This document shows, piece by piece, positions 47,432 through 58,910 of a DNA stretch of 64,000 bases (its first letter is position 1; each line of letters opens with the position of its first letter). The position numbers were made by a program, and so were the translations under genes. The stretch lies in contig CM057228.1 of the NCBI GenBank assembly GCA_029891385.1, positions 21,290,309 through 21,354,308 on the forward strand, given 5' to 3'. The notes beneath the pieces were generated by a model, which was not told where the DNA came from, did no database searches, and saw only the letters and a program-made list of their open reading frames with translations. The DNA is from Erythroxylum novogranatense. Taxonomy: Eukaryota; Streptophyta; Magnoliopsida; Malpighiales; Erythroxylaceae.

Positions 47432-49062
47432 TTAGCTTGGATTTCTCTTAGGATGCCTAATAACCATGTTAATTCTTTTACCCCTTCTGTAATTGCATAA
47501 AACTCTGCTTCTGTAGTTGAGAGTGATACAATTGATTGTTTTTTGTATCTTCCAACTGATTGTGTTTCCTGCTAGTGTAAAGTGGTATACAAAGATTGAT
47601 TTTCTTGTGTCTTTATCTGCTACGTAGTCTGCATCTACATATCCATCTAAGCTTTGACTGTTGATTTTAGCTAGCTTAGCTTTAATGAAATACAATCCAT
47701 AGATTAGGGTTCCAGCATGGTATCTAAAGACATTCTTCAATCCTTGCCAGTGCTCAAAGACAGGATTGGACATGAACTTGCTTAGAATGCTAATAGCATG
47801 GGCAAGATCAGGTCTGATATAGAGTATCATATACATGATGCTACGAACTCCAAAATCATAGGGGTATTTTAACATAGCCTTCTTTTCTTCTTCAGTTTGG
47901 GGGCTCTTACCAACAACCATCTGAAGATGTGAACTTATAGGAATAGAGGTAGGTTTAGCCAATTCCATGTTGAATTGTGCTAATACCTTTCGAATGTAGC
48001 TTTGTTGAGTCAACCATAGTTTTCCTTCCCTCTTATTCCTTATAATTTGCATAGCTAGTAACTTCTAAGCTTCTCCCAAGTCTTTCATTTCAAAATGTTT
48101 GCTCAGAGTGTTCTTTACTTCAATTATTCTGCCTAGCTCCTTTCCAGCAATAATCAAGTCATCTACACAGACTAGTATGAAAATGACTTCTATCCTTCTA
48201 AGTTCTTATAGTATAAGCAGTAGTCATAGGCACTTCTTACAAAGTTCATCTTACTAACTATTTCATGGAACTTTTTTTTTCCACTGTCTAGATACTTGCT
48301 TCAGCCCATATAGGGACTTTTGAAGCAGGCAGACATAATTAGACTTATTTTGTCTACAAAACCAACTGGTTGTTTCATGTAGATAGTCTCCTCTAGCTTT
48401 CCATATAGGAAGGCTGTCTTGACATCCATTTGATGGGTTTCCCAGTCATAGACAGTAGCTAATACTAGAATCAGTTTGATTGTCTTAAATTTGACTACTG
48501 GTGAAAATATTTATTTGTAGTCAACTCCTTCTTTTTGCCTATACCCCTTAGCTACAAGTCTTACCATGTAGATATCTGGTTCAGCTTCTGTTATTCCTTC
48601 TTTTAGCTTGAATAACCATCTATTCTCCATCAATTTTACTTTAGGGGGTCTAGGCACTAAAATCCAAGCCTTATTCTTCATTAGAGAAGAATACTCTTTT
48701 TTACAAGCTTCCTTCCACTGTTTAGCATCACTTCTAGTCATGGCTTCTTCAAAAGTTTCAAGAGCCTTCCATTCAATAGCTTTAACCACAAGACAAGCAT
48801 ATTCAACCAAGTTTGAGTCAATGTACCTCTTATTAGGGATTCTCTGTCTTGGCTGCCTACCCCTTGTGAGTTGATAGTCTTGTATGCTTCCTTGTTCATC
48901 AACTGAAGTTGTTTGTAGGGTTTCTTCTTCACCCACACCTTCAGTCTCTTCTCTCCTTTGTTTATGATGTGTTGAGTTTTGTGTAAGTTCCACATCAATA
49001 GGTTGTCGAGTGTCACCTTCTTCAGTTTCTAGTGGCACATAGAAAGGGACTGATTGGTTCAA
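47432..49062 (-). pseudogene. Tnt1-like reverse transcriptase and RNase H, broken
   Basis: 49062-48511 encodes the linker and RT start (W-K-E-A-C-K-K-E-Y-S-S-L, then R-L-V-A-K-G-Y-R-Q-K-E-G-V-D). The catalytic V-D-D box can be read at 48158-48166 on the minus strand (V-C-V-D-D-L-I-I-A-G) but lies in a stretch closed by stops. 48052-47432 carries the RT end and RNase H (R-P-D-L-A-H-A-I, then D-A-D-Y-V-A-D-K-D-T-R-K-S). The breaks lie between the open parts. Confidence 0.9.
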
Positions 49063-49118
49063 TGACCCTACGTTCTCCTGAATTTCCCTTTGATAGTCTG
49101 AATTTGAAGAATTCTTAT

Positions 49119-50225
49119 TTAGCAGAGGAATTCATCTTCCTTGCAGATGACATCTCTGCTTATGATTGTTTTATGGCCTCCCTTTTGGAGTAGTAAGATC
49201 TTGTATCCCTTAACCCCCTCTGGATAGCCTAGGAAAACTCCCTTGATTGCTCTAAGTTTCAATTTTTCCTCTTTCTGATGTGCATAAACTGCACATCTGA
49301 AAGTCTTAAGGTGGGTAAGGTTAGGTTTCTTATTATTCCAAACCTCTTGTGGAGTCTTATAATCATTAGCAGATGTGGAGAGCCTGTTAACTAGGTAGGC
49401 TACTATCCCAATTGCTTCCCCCCACAGAGAGTGTGAGCAACCTGAAGAAAGTAACATGCACCTTGTCTTTTCTAAGAGATTCCTATTGAGTCTCTCAGCA
49501 ACTCCATTCTGTTAAGGTGTAGATCTTACTTTTTGTGCCTTAGGATTCCTTTCTTGTTGCAATATTCCTCAAACTCTTTATCGCAATATTCTAATCCATT
49601 GTCAGTCTTTAGGCATCTCAACTTCTTCCCAGTCTGATTTTTCATAAGTGTATACCATGTTATGAAATTCTCTAGTGCTTCATCCTTTCTCTTCATAGGA
49701 TATACCGAACACTTCCTAGATCTATCATCAATAATAGACAAGAAGTATAAGTTCCCTCTTGTTGTAGTCACTTGAGCTGGCCCCCAGAGATCACTATAAG
49801 CATATTCCATGATCTCTGTAGCTCTCTGAGCTCCCTTTTGAAAACTGGATCCGTGATGCTTTCCAAGCACACATGATTTACAAAATTTCAACTTCTGTAG
49901 GTTTTGTTCAGGGATTAATCCTTGTTTAGAGAGATGGATTAAGCTTTTGTTCCCTGCATGACCTAACCTTGCATGCTATTGCTTGGTTGGTTCATGATTT
50001 CCATTCCCTGACTTGATTAACTTCTATTGAGCCTATAAAATAGTATAGCCTACCCTTTTTCACTCCTCTAATGATGACTCTACCATCCCTTAGGATTTCT
50101 TTGAGTCCATTTTTTGATATGATTTGAAACCCTTGCTTATCAAACAAGCTTTCAGAAATCAGATTTCTCCTTATTCTAGGGACAAATCTGACATTACTTA
50201 GGATCCTTCTCTTTCCATCAAACAT
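49119..50225 (-). pseudogene. Tnt1-like pre-integrase and integrase, broken
   Basis: The minus-strand pieces 50225-49992, 49891-49526 and 49457-49119 carry the pre-integrase region, the C-K-S-C zinc pair, the rve core (S-D-L-W-G-P-A-Q, I-D-D-R-S-R-K, L-K-T-D-N-G-L-E-Y) and the post-core region (L-K-T-F-R-C-A-V-Y-A-H, then A-I-K-G-V-F-L-G-Y). Single stops or frame changes separate them. The order before RT confirms Ty1/copia. Confidence 0.9.
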
Positions 50226-50315
50226 GTTGATGAAAACAGTTCCAATCCCCTCTATCCTTTACTACCCAGAATCTACCATTTTAACCTTGGAAGTGACTTG
50301 TTTAAATGTAGTGAA

Positions 50316-51228
50316 CTAGTCTCTATGAGGAGTGACTTGCATTGTACACCTTAAATCAAAGATCCACTCTCTACTAAGATCTTCACTATCCTCAGTGACA
50401 GCCAGAATTTCATCACCACTTGAATCTTCTGGTTTTTTCACATTTCCTGAAACTCCACTTTCTGCAGCCTTATCCCTCTTCTTCTTTCTGTAATCCCTTG
50501 TAAAATGTCCCTCCTTATCACAGTAAAAGCACTTCTTTCCTTTCCTTTCCCTTTTTCTTCTTTTCATCACCTTCCTTGGTGTATTTATCCTTTCCACTTC
50601 CCTTCTGCCACTTTCCTTTCTTGCTATTTTCTTATAAGATTTCTTTTCATGATTTTTCTCTACAAACATCACTTCTGCATCTTTCTTAAAAGCGTTAACA
50701 TCCACTATTTCTTCCATTAGTAAGTTTAACACCCTCTTTACAGTAAGGGGTTCTCTATTAGCATGCTTAATTACCTTCTTGAATGTATTGAATTTAGAAG
50801 GTAAAGCCTTTAAAATCACTACAGCTTGATGCTCCTCTGATATTTTTTCATCTGTAGCTTCTAAATCTTGAACTAGTAAAGAAATAGTCTAAGATGTCAT
50901 CTAAGGAGACAAAGGTATTCATCTTGTAGTTAGCAAGATTGTGAAGAAGTGTCATCTTGCTAGGAAGACACTTCTTTACATAAAGTTCCTAGCTTCTATG
51001 CAGTGTTACAATTCTGTACTTTCCTTATCACTGTTGGTGATAAATGAAGCATTAACTTGCAATGTGCAAGTCTTTGCATTTTGAGTTTCTTTACGAATCA
51101 GTCTCAAGATCATACTAATCTTCTATAGTTCCATAACAATCATACAATTCAAGAAGAGCTTGCATCTGGAGTTTCCAGATGATAAAGTCTTCTTTTCTAG
51201 AAAATACATCAACTTCTTTTCCTACCAT
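50316..51228 (-). pseudogene. Tnt1-like gag and protease start, broken
   Basis: Gag starts at the ATG at 51228 (minus), shortly after the primer site. The middle is closed by stops. 50819-50316 is open and includes a basic region, a zinc knuckle C-F-Y-C-D-K-E-G-H-F-T-R-D-Y in which the last cysteine is replaced by tyrosine, and a protease-like W-I-F-D-L-R-C-T where the usual S-G after the aspartate is lost. Confidence 0.85.
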
Positions 51229-51349
51229 TGTGACTGTAGTTTAAAGAACTAAAAGACTTTATACTTACTGACTGTTCTTGATGATTCTTTGATGCTTGGA
51301 GTGACCAAGAAATGCCCCAGGAAGTTTCTGAATGCTCTGATACTGCTTC

Positions 51350-52155
51350 TGTTGGGATATATTTGTTGTACTGCTATTTTGGTTCAAACAAAACTGATAA
51401 AGATTTGTTAACTTTGCAAATAAGTAAATTGTAGAAAGTAAAGAAGACCAAGACTTTTTACTTGGTTCGATAGCCTCAATTATTATCTACATCTAAGGTT
51501 TCCACTTTCAGTGGTTTCAACTATAATGAAGAAGATGAAAACAGTTTACAGAGTTAAGTGTTTATTCATAAACACTTGCAAGAGGCTTTTAACTCTTATA
51601 GTACTCACTGGTAAGTACTCTAGCTAACTCTCAAACTTTTTCACTCTTTTCTTGCACTCTCTAATAATGGAATACAATGTGGAATGTGAAAGATGATTTT
51701 TCTGTGTATCTTGGCGCCCTGTCTGATACTTGAATTGCTTCCTTTATAGGTGAAGAAGAGGATGACTTTTGGATGTGTATGCATGTATCAGACAATGGAC
51801 ATGTGCTTCACACGTGAGTTATTAATCCTTTAGCTTTTGATCTGCGTATTATGTCAATTACAGCCGCGTTTTGTTTGAAGCTTCTGACTTATTGTAAACG
51901 ATTGTGTATTGAGTTCAGTAGCTTAAGTAATACGACTGTGATTTGATCCATTAGCTTCTGACTTGAATGTATCACGTGTATCTGACTTTACCTTGGCTTT
52001 TGTTTATGTCTGAATAGAACATTCGAGAGTATCTCTCCCTTCTCTCTTTGACCTCTTCAGACACCAACACACATACATCTTCTATCTTCAAAATTTTCAT
52101 CTGTTTTTGTTGATTCGGAGTGAGGTGTGGTGGAGAATAGGTGATTTCCATCACA
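51350..52155 (-). repeat. 5' LTR of the Tnt1-like element
   Basis: 806 bp. Its right end is followed by the target duplicate ACACA at 52156-52160. Confidence 0.95.
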
Positions 52156-52241
52156 ACACACCTACATAAAACTTTTCAGATATATTCAGCAGTCTAAAGC
52201 GATGAACTTTTGCGTTTAAAGTTAATCTTCGGTGCACTAGA

Positions 52242-52639
52242 TAGGGGCGAGCATTCGGGTAATTCGGACCCAATTTTTACTGTTCGAGTCCCTTCTGAAT
52301 TACCCAAAAAAATTTCCTTTACCCGGCCCGAACTCGAACTTTTAATTACCAGAACTTACAGGGCCCGATTTACCCGAATTACCTATTTACCGGGCCTGAT
52401 TTACCCAATTTACCGGAATTATCCCTGCCTGATTTACCCGAATTATCCTAATTATCCTATTTCATAATTCTTTTAAACCTAATTTAGGTAATTGATCCTA
52501 CCAATTTTTTGAGTTATTCGTCCTTACCGAAAATAATTGGGTAATACCCTAAATTTACCAATTATCCGAAATTTAATATTTCTTATTCGAATTAATTCGA
52601 AATTCGATAATCAGCCTACTCGAATAATGTTCACCCCTA
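52242..52639. mobile_element. hAT-type MITE, 398 bp
   Basis: Ends TAGGGGCGAGCATTCGGG and, inverted, TAGGGGTGAACATTATTCG give imperfect TIRs of about 18 bases. The 8-bp target duplication is GCACTAGA (52234-52241) against ACACTAGA (52640-52647), 7 of 8 identical. The interior is packed with TTACCCG/TTACCGG/TTATCC words in one orientation. Non-coding. Confidence 0.85.
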
Positions 52640-52647
52640 ACACTAGA

Positions 52648-54060
52648 GTCACATTAAACTATGGGCTTGACCATGACCTTTATGGAAATGCCATTCTTTC
52701 CATAGCCGAAAGGTTGTAAAATGATGGGCCATTCAGCTGCAAATTCATTGTGCTTATTTCTTATTCAAAAAGGCATCTAAATACATTTTACTAATTACTA
52801 CCCTTCTCTGATTCACACAAAAGTAAAAAACCAAAGTTGGATTTTGCACAAAGTTCGAGATATCCGCTAACTTTGGACTAAATTGCTAATTTTCAAGGCA
52901 AGAAAACAAGTGATCCGACAGGTCAGTTTCAACTTTTCGAGTCTCGTATCCTTCTACCTAACAGAGCTGCGTCATTGTGCAATTCTTTTTGAGACTCCTC
53001 TTACAGTCGACCGCAAGTTGTCTAATTCCTTTGAAAAGTTCATTTTTTTAAAGATTATAAAATTAGGATCCTTTCTGAGGTGTCCACTCATGTCTGGTTG
53101 TCCTCTCTTATAGAACCTGACAAACCAGCGAAAGTACATGAAGAAATATATCCTTTGCCTTTGCGCCTGTAGATTGATTAAGTGTACCTAAGACATCTTC
53201 GTCATGGACACATACCCCGATTCATGAAAGGAAGCCCATCATACACGAGCTGTTTTGAACTTTACTTAAATGTCTCCCGAGACGCTGAGAGCGGTAAAAT
53301 GGGAAACTTTTTCCCTTGGAACTTTTATAAGACTACTTAAAGTAAAACTCCATGTGCATCCTTCTGTCCACTGTCATGCACCAGAAGTTTTAAATTTACC
53401 AAAGAATCTACCGAATCCTGGAATCGAAGTCCCACGCCATGAGACCTAAAGGCTATAACTCTATCAACGTGCAAAAGCAAAACGCTAACTTCTTTGTGAA
53501 GTATGTACATTTAGGTGTTCACTGGTGCAATAATAGTGCTGCTCTCCAGAGCTGGGTCATCTCTGAAGCATCAGAAGTACATACGCAAGCTTTTATGTTT
53601 GTATACGGTAAATTAGATATTTGATTAAAGTTTAATCAGAATCTAAGGATCGATGGAAATGTTGCTACTGATACTTTACAGATACATCACTGGACGGTAT
53701 AATTTTGGAAACTTTCAGAATTCACGCTTAACTTGCTAATAAGCCGCTAGTTCATTTAGAGGACATGAGTGTAGCCTATTGATAAATCAGTTATATTTAT
53801 CTCTCTCTGTAATATTGCACACAGTTGTTTGTTGATTCGTTTTATATCTGTCATTGAAATGAAACAGTAAGTGCACTTCCCATCATCTCTGTAGTAACTA
53901 TTTACTTACTCGGTGTCTAAGAACTTTGTTCCTTGGCTATTTAAGCTTTAAATCTCTTTCTGATGTACTGTAGTGAAATTCTCTTTGTTGTATATTGTAG
54001 TGGGGTTCTAGTCATACTAAAATGGAATCTGACAGAGACCTTACTTCACTCTCCACCACA

Positions 54061-54099
<39 letters not shown>

Positions 54100-54312
54100 A
54101 TATTTTATGTACTCAATAGGATTATAAACTAGAGTTTGGTCTTATCCTTCGTATTCTCAAATTTGCAGAATCCAAACTGAGAAAGAGGTGGGATCAAACT
54201 AAACTTCAGACTTCAGAGCCAATCTTTTGAAGTTACAGAGAAATCACAATAGTTTTGATTCTGTGAAAACAATATATAGAGTTCAGTTTTAGGGGCTACA
54301 AAAGAGTCTGGC
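52648..54312. other. 5' flank of the second AAA gene
   Basis: About 1.66 kb with no gene recognised. An AAT microsatellite of about 40 bases lies at 54060-54102, 210 bases before the ATG. Confidence 0.5.
54060..54102. repeat. AAT microsatellite
   Basis: About 14 AAT units with one interruption (AATACTAAT), in the promoter or 5' UTR region of the second AAA gene. Confidence 0.95.
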
Positions 54313-57300
54313 ATGATGTTTTCTACAAGAGAATTGCCTTCGCCATCATCATTGTTCTCCGCATATGCCTCCATGGCCACTTCAATGATGCTTGTTCGGT
54401 CCATGACAAATGATCTCATACCTTATCCAATTAGGGGCTATCTTTTGTCAGCTCTTCGTTACTTGTTTAAGCCTCCATCTCCTTTACTGACCTTGATCAT
54501 CGAAGAGTCCACAGGAATGGCCCGAAACCAAGTGTATGACGCAGCAGAGACCTACTTGTGCACAAAAGTCAGTCCCAACACTGAGAGGCTCAAGATAAGC
54601 AAGACACCAAAAGAGAAAGGCCTGACCATCAAGCTCGAGAACGGAGAGAAAGTTGTTGATTTATATGAAGGAGTTGATCTTAGGTGGAGGTTTGTGTGCT
54701 CTGCAAACGAAAGGAACGATCCCAATAACCCCATAATTTCAAGGTCGATTGAGAGGAGGTCCTTCGAAGTGTGTTTCAACAAGAAAGACAAGGAAAAGGT
54801 GTTGGATTCATACATTCCTTACATTCTTGAAAAGGCCAAGGAATTTAAAGATGAACAAAGAGTCCTGAAGATGCACACCCTTAATTGTGGTCAAGTATAC
54901 GAAGGCATTAAGTGGGAGTCGGTCAATCTTGAACACCCTGCAACTTTTGAGACCTTGGCGATGGAGCCGGACTTGAAAAGAGCTGTTATAGAGGACCTAA
55001 ACAGGTTTGTTAAAAGAAAAGATTTTTACAAGAGAGTAGGTAGAGCATGGAAAAGAGGGTACTTGCTCTACGGACCACCCGGAACTGGGAAATCAAGTTT
55101 GGTTGCCGCCATGGCCAATTACTTGAAGTTTGATGTCTATGATTTACAACTCGGGAACATAATGAGAGATTCTGACCTGAGAAGATTGTTGCTATCAACA
55201 GGGAATAAATCTATACTTGTGATTGAAGATATTGACTGTAGTGTGGATCTACCTGATAGATTATATACCGAGGGACGGAAGCAGCATGACATCCAGATAC
55301 CTGTGCAGGTTAGTAATGGTACTGTGATGAACACCTTATGTTTCTATTTTGCATGCACTAAAATCTTGCAATTTGATGTCTTCCAAGTAGTTTCTAAGGT
55401 TCTTTTCTCAAGCCAACATCATGATTTATGTTTTGCTAGATTTTACTTTTCAGTTCAGGCTTTGTCAATTTAGTGTCAAAATACTGTGTTTTAGCCTTGA
55501 TCAAGTTCATTACATTTTTTCCCAGGCTGCTCAAAAGGATTAAACTTCCATTTCTCCCTTATACTTTCGACTTTTTTTAAAGTAGTTTTCATCTTCTTCT
55601 TTTCTATAAATCCATTCCCTAATGTTAAAAAAGATTCATTGTTTTTAGTACAGAAGACGGTAATCAAGTGCATTAATGCCAATTTCCAAAAAAAAAAAAA
55701 ATAAGTGCACTAATTTCTCTTTGAGGTCAAGAGTTCCATCCCCTTTTGGTTATAGCCTAAAGAACTTTTAAGTTATAACAATTCAAAGAATTCAAAGCAA
55801 TCCTGTTCCTCATTTCTTTCTTTATGATCAAAACATCTAACGGATCACTGTAAATTGTAATTCTGGTATGTGAGCATTTTTCATTGGTTTAGCGTCTTCC
55901 TTTTGCCTTTTTTTTTTTTTTTGCCCCCATCTTTCTCTCTTTTTTGTTCAAAAGTATGTGTTCAGGCAGAGTCCCTGTCCTGTCCAATAACTTCATTGAG
56001 GAAAGTGGCTATTTCTTTTTCTTATTTGTCCACTAAGCAGTTACTTTATGTGCTTTTAGATTAGTCACAAAGCCATCACCCGACCTCTTCAATCTCCCTT
56101 GATCATCCTATCACTATCACGAAAATGCCCACCTCCACAAATTCCCTCCCAAAAATCAAGGTCGAACCACTACTTCAAATGGGAAAGTATGGTTTTGATC
56201 AGTTGTGGAACGGCACCGAAACCACTTATGTTTCTTCCCAGTAACGACAACTTTGACGATAATGCATTGTCGAGGCAATGTTTCAAGTACGAATAATCTG
56301 TTTTTTCTTTTTTTTTTTTGGGCGTGTGTTCTTTCAACTAGTCTGAAGAGGAAAAACCTTGAATTCATATAGTCCCGCATTTCTTTGACAAGTATCCTGA
56401 CATGAATCTATATAGTTTTTTACAGGCACAAGCATATGTATGTAAGCTCCTGAATGTGGCTACCTGTTAGAGAATATATAAAACAATTTAAGTTGGCCTC
56501 ACACGACAGTTTAAGTTATTGTGGTAAAACTGTTACTTAACATGGTATCAGAGCCTCTATGATCAAATGTTCATGAGTTTGAATTCTAACATCCACCTAT
56601 TCTAATTAAATTAAGCACAAGATAAAGTAGGTCTGTACAAGTTTCAAGCTTAGAAGGCTTTTACTTGAGATGGTGTGTTAAAGAATATATAAAACCAATT
56701 AAGTTAGCCTCACACAACAGTTTAAGTTATTGTAGTGAAATAGTTACTTAACACTAGCCTTTGAACTGACACATCACTCTTTTTTTTTTGTGTCAGCTGA
56801 CACTTTCAGGACTGTTGAACTTCATAGATGGACTCTGGTCTAGTTGTGGGGATGAAAGAATAATTGTATTTACTACAAATCACAGGGAAAGACTAGACCC
56901 TGCATTGTTGCGACCAGGTCGAATGGACATGCACATTCACATGTCATATTGCACAACTCAGGGTTTCAAATTATTGGCCTCCAATTACCTGGGAATAAAT
57001 GGCTACCATAGGCTGTTTCCAGAGATTGAAACTCTGATTAGCAACACAGAGGTCACTCCTGCACAAGTTGCTGAGGAGCTGATGAAGAGTGAAGATGCTG
57101 ATATTGCACTTGAAGGCCTAGTCAAGCTATTGAAAAGGAAGAGATTGGAAGGAGACGAGTTGGTTAATGGAGTTGCACAAAATGAAAATAAGGCTGTGAT
57201 TCCAGAAGCTAAAAGACAGAAACTTGAGATGAGGTGCAGGAAGTCTGCTAGGATTGCTCCTGCAAAAGTCAAGATTTGTAAGGAAAAAGCATTTGCTTAG
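54313..57300 (+). CDS. AAA-ATPase, BCS1/ASD (HSR4-like) type, second paralogue, two exons
   Basis: Exons 54313-55308 and 56797-57300 join in phase 0 to 499 residues. The intron sits at exactly the same place as in the gene at 43940, just before the T-L-S-G motif, but is 1,488 bp instead of 112. An N-terminal membrane-anchor-like stretch covers about residues 14-35 (S-L-F-S-A-Y-A-S-M-A-T-S). Walker A G-P-P-G-T-G-K-S-S is at 254-262 and Walker B I-L-V-I-E-D-I-D at 301-308. Sensor T-T-N-H and R-P-G-R-M-D lie in exon 2. The tail is lysine/arginine-rich (K-R-Q-K-L, R-C-R-K-S-A-R). The function is as for its paralogue: a membrane-bound AAA-ATPase with unknown substrate. The acceptor follows a T-run and TGTGTCAG, and a TRIM lies 43 bases upstream of it. 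All catalytic motifs are intact. Confidence 0.93.
56465..56753 (+). mobile_element. TRIM (terminal-repeat retrotransposon in miniature) in the AAA gene intron
   Basis: Two 78-bp terminal repeats, 56465-56542 and 56676-56753, each start TGTTA and end TTACTTAACA. A perfect primer-binding site TGGTATCAGAGC (56543-56554) follows the first directly. A purine-rich GAGATGG precedes the second. Flanking five-base sites CTACC and CTAGC agree at 4 of 5. At 289 bp with no coding capacity it fits a TRIM. It lies in sense orientation, ending 43 bases before the splice acceptor. Confidence 0.9.
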
Positions 57301-57624
57301 CTGTATCTGCTTGCCTTTTGCAAAAGAAATTGTTCATGAGCGCTTACAAATGTCATAACCAAATTACCCCTTGAAGTTGTCCAAATTGACAGATAAAGTC
57401 ACGTATTTTTCTAAAGAACTGGAATATAAAATTAGGTCATCTAGAATACATCTTTCAATCCTAATTATAATATTCTATTTCAAATATACCATCACATTTA
57501 TATAAGATTTTTTTTTTAAAATGATACTTTTACAACAAATATAATTAATCAAATATAAAAATTAAAAGTAATAATATTTTTTTGAAATAGCCAGGGGCCT
57601 ATATATTTTTTTGAAATAGCCAGG
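57301..57624. other. 3' flank of the second AAA gene
   Basis: No gene. A 23-base segment TTTTTTTGAAATAGCCAGGG is duplicated at about 57577-57597 and 57605-57624, next to the hAT target site. Confidence 0.5.
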
Positions 57625-57632
57625 GCCTTTAT

Positions 57633-58902
57633 CAATGTATGAGATTTCGCATCGTACCGGTCGATCCAAGACTCTGACGTATCGTATTAAACTTAAATTT
57701 GGTGCAATTTTAAGTTTTGTACGGATTTAAATACCGATCGGTATTGATTGTCTTAGGTACTTCGGTAGGTATTCAAAATACAAATATCGATTGATCTAAA
57801 ATTTTAAAAAATTTGAGATTTTTTTTGTAAAATTTTAAAAATTTTCAAAATCTATTCCTCCTCTCATTCCTTCTTTTTAAAACTTTTAAAATAATAATAA
57901 ATATTTTATTACTAATAATAATTATAAATTAAATAAAACTTAGAAATAAAATATTTTAATTTTAATTACTAATAAATTATTTTTATTTAAATTTATTTTA
58001 ATATTTTATATAATATCTATTAATAAAGTATTAATAAAAATATTTTATTTTCAAAATAAATAATTTTAAAATTATTATTTATAAACTAATATTTATTTTA
58101 TATATTTTCAATTATTAAATCAAACATTAAAATATATTTTAAAAATAATTATATTTATTAATAATTATTAAATTAATTTTATATATTAAATAAAATGTGA
58201 TTATGTCTAATTAAATGTAAAATGAAATGGAATGTGAAAAACAACAATTCTAAAAAATAATTCAAAATTTTGATAAAATAGAAAATAATTAATAATTCAA
58301 AATTTTGAATTATTTTCATTATTTTCAATTAATTATTATATTTAGATAATTATTATATATTGATATATATTATATATAGATAATTATTATATAAAAAATA
58401 ATTAAAATAAAATAACTAAAATGAATAAGATATAAACAAAAACTAAATTAAATAATTTACAACTTTACAATATGACAATGAACTATTTTGTAATTTTTTA
58501 AAATTCAGGAACAATTTTATAAATTTACAAAATATTTTTGTATTATTGTAATATTTTAAATACTTTGTATTATTCTTAATTTTATAATTGTATGATGATA
58601 ATTTTCTTTATTTATATTAATTGTGGTTATTATTTATATGTAAAATATTTAAAAATCATTATTATTTCATATTAATTGTCAATACTATTTATTATTAAAA
58701 TTTTGAAAGCATGGTTGATGTTATACAGATATCTGTTGTATAATATATCAATCTGATTATTTTGCAATTTTTAAAATTTAAGACTATTTTATAAATTTAA
58801 AAATATCTCAAAATCTAGACTCAAGACCGAAATCGATACCAATCTGTTTCCATTCTGAAATTTCAATTCGATATCGAATCCGATACGATATTTATAACAT
58901 TG
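57633..58902. mobile_element. AT-rich hAT-like non-autonomous element, 1,270 bp
   Basis: The element starts CAATGTATGAG and ends ATAACATTG, giving a short CAATGT inverted terminus. Imperfectly matched subterminal stretches (GCATCGTACCGG against the complement of CCGATACGATA) lie inside. The 8-bp target duplication GCCTTTAT is exact (57625-57632 and 58903-58910), as for hAT elements. The interior is extremely AT-rich with no coding sequence. Confidence 0.85.
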
Positions 58903-58910
58903 GCCTTTAT

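Larger units (their letters stand above)
46308..52155 (-). mobile_element. Complete Tnt1/Tork-like Ty1/copia retrotransposon, decayed
   Basis: Two 806-bp LTRs (46308-47113 and 51350-52155; plus-strand ends TGTTGGG ... CATCACA) flank minus-strand gag, protease, integrase, RT and RNase H in copia order. The 5-bp target duplication ACACA is exact (46303-46307 and 52156-52160). A primer-site-like CAGTATCAGAGC (minus strand, 51334-51345) lies four bases inside the 5' LTR, and a purine tract lies inside the 3' LTR at about 47114-47125. The LTRs differ by several percent by eye and every coding part has breaks, so it is an older insertion than the chromovirus at 2601-8259. It splits the two AAA-ATPase paralogues. 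Confidence 0.95.

Noticed and set aside
56543..56554. tRNA gene fragment
   Set aside because: It is only the 12-base primer-binding site of the TRIM, with no cloverleaf around it.
36570..57300. P450 and AAA genes as a metabolic gene cluster
   Set aside because: Only one enzyme is present, AAA-ATPases of this type are not biosynthetic, and orientation and spacing show no shared control.
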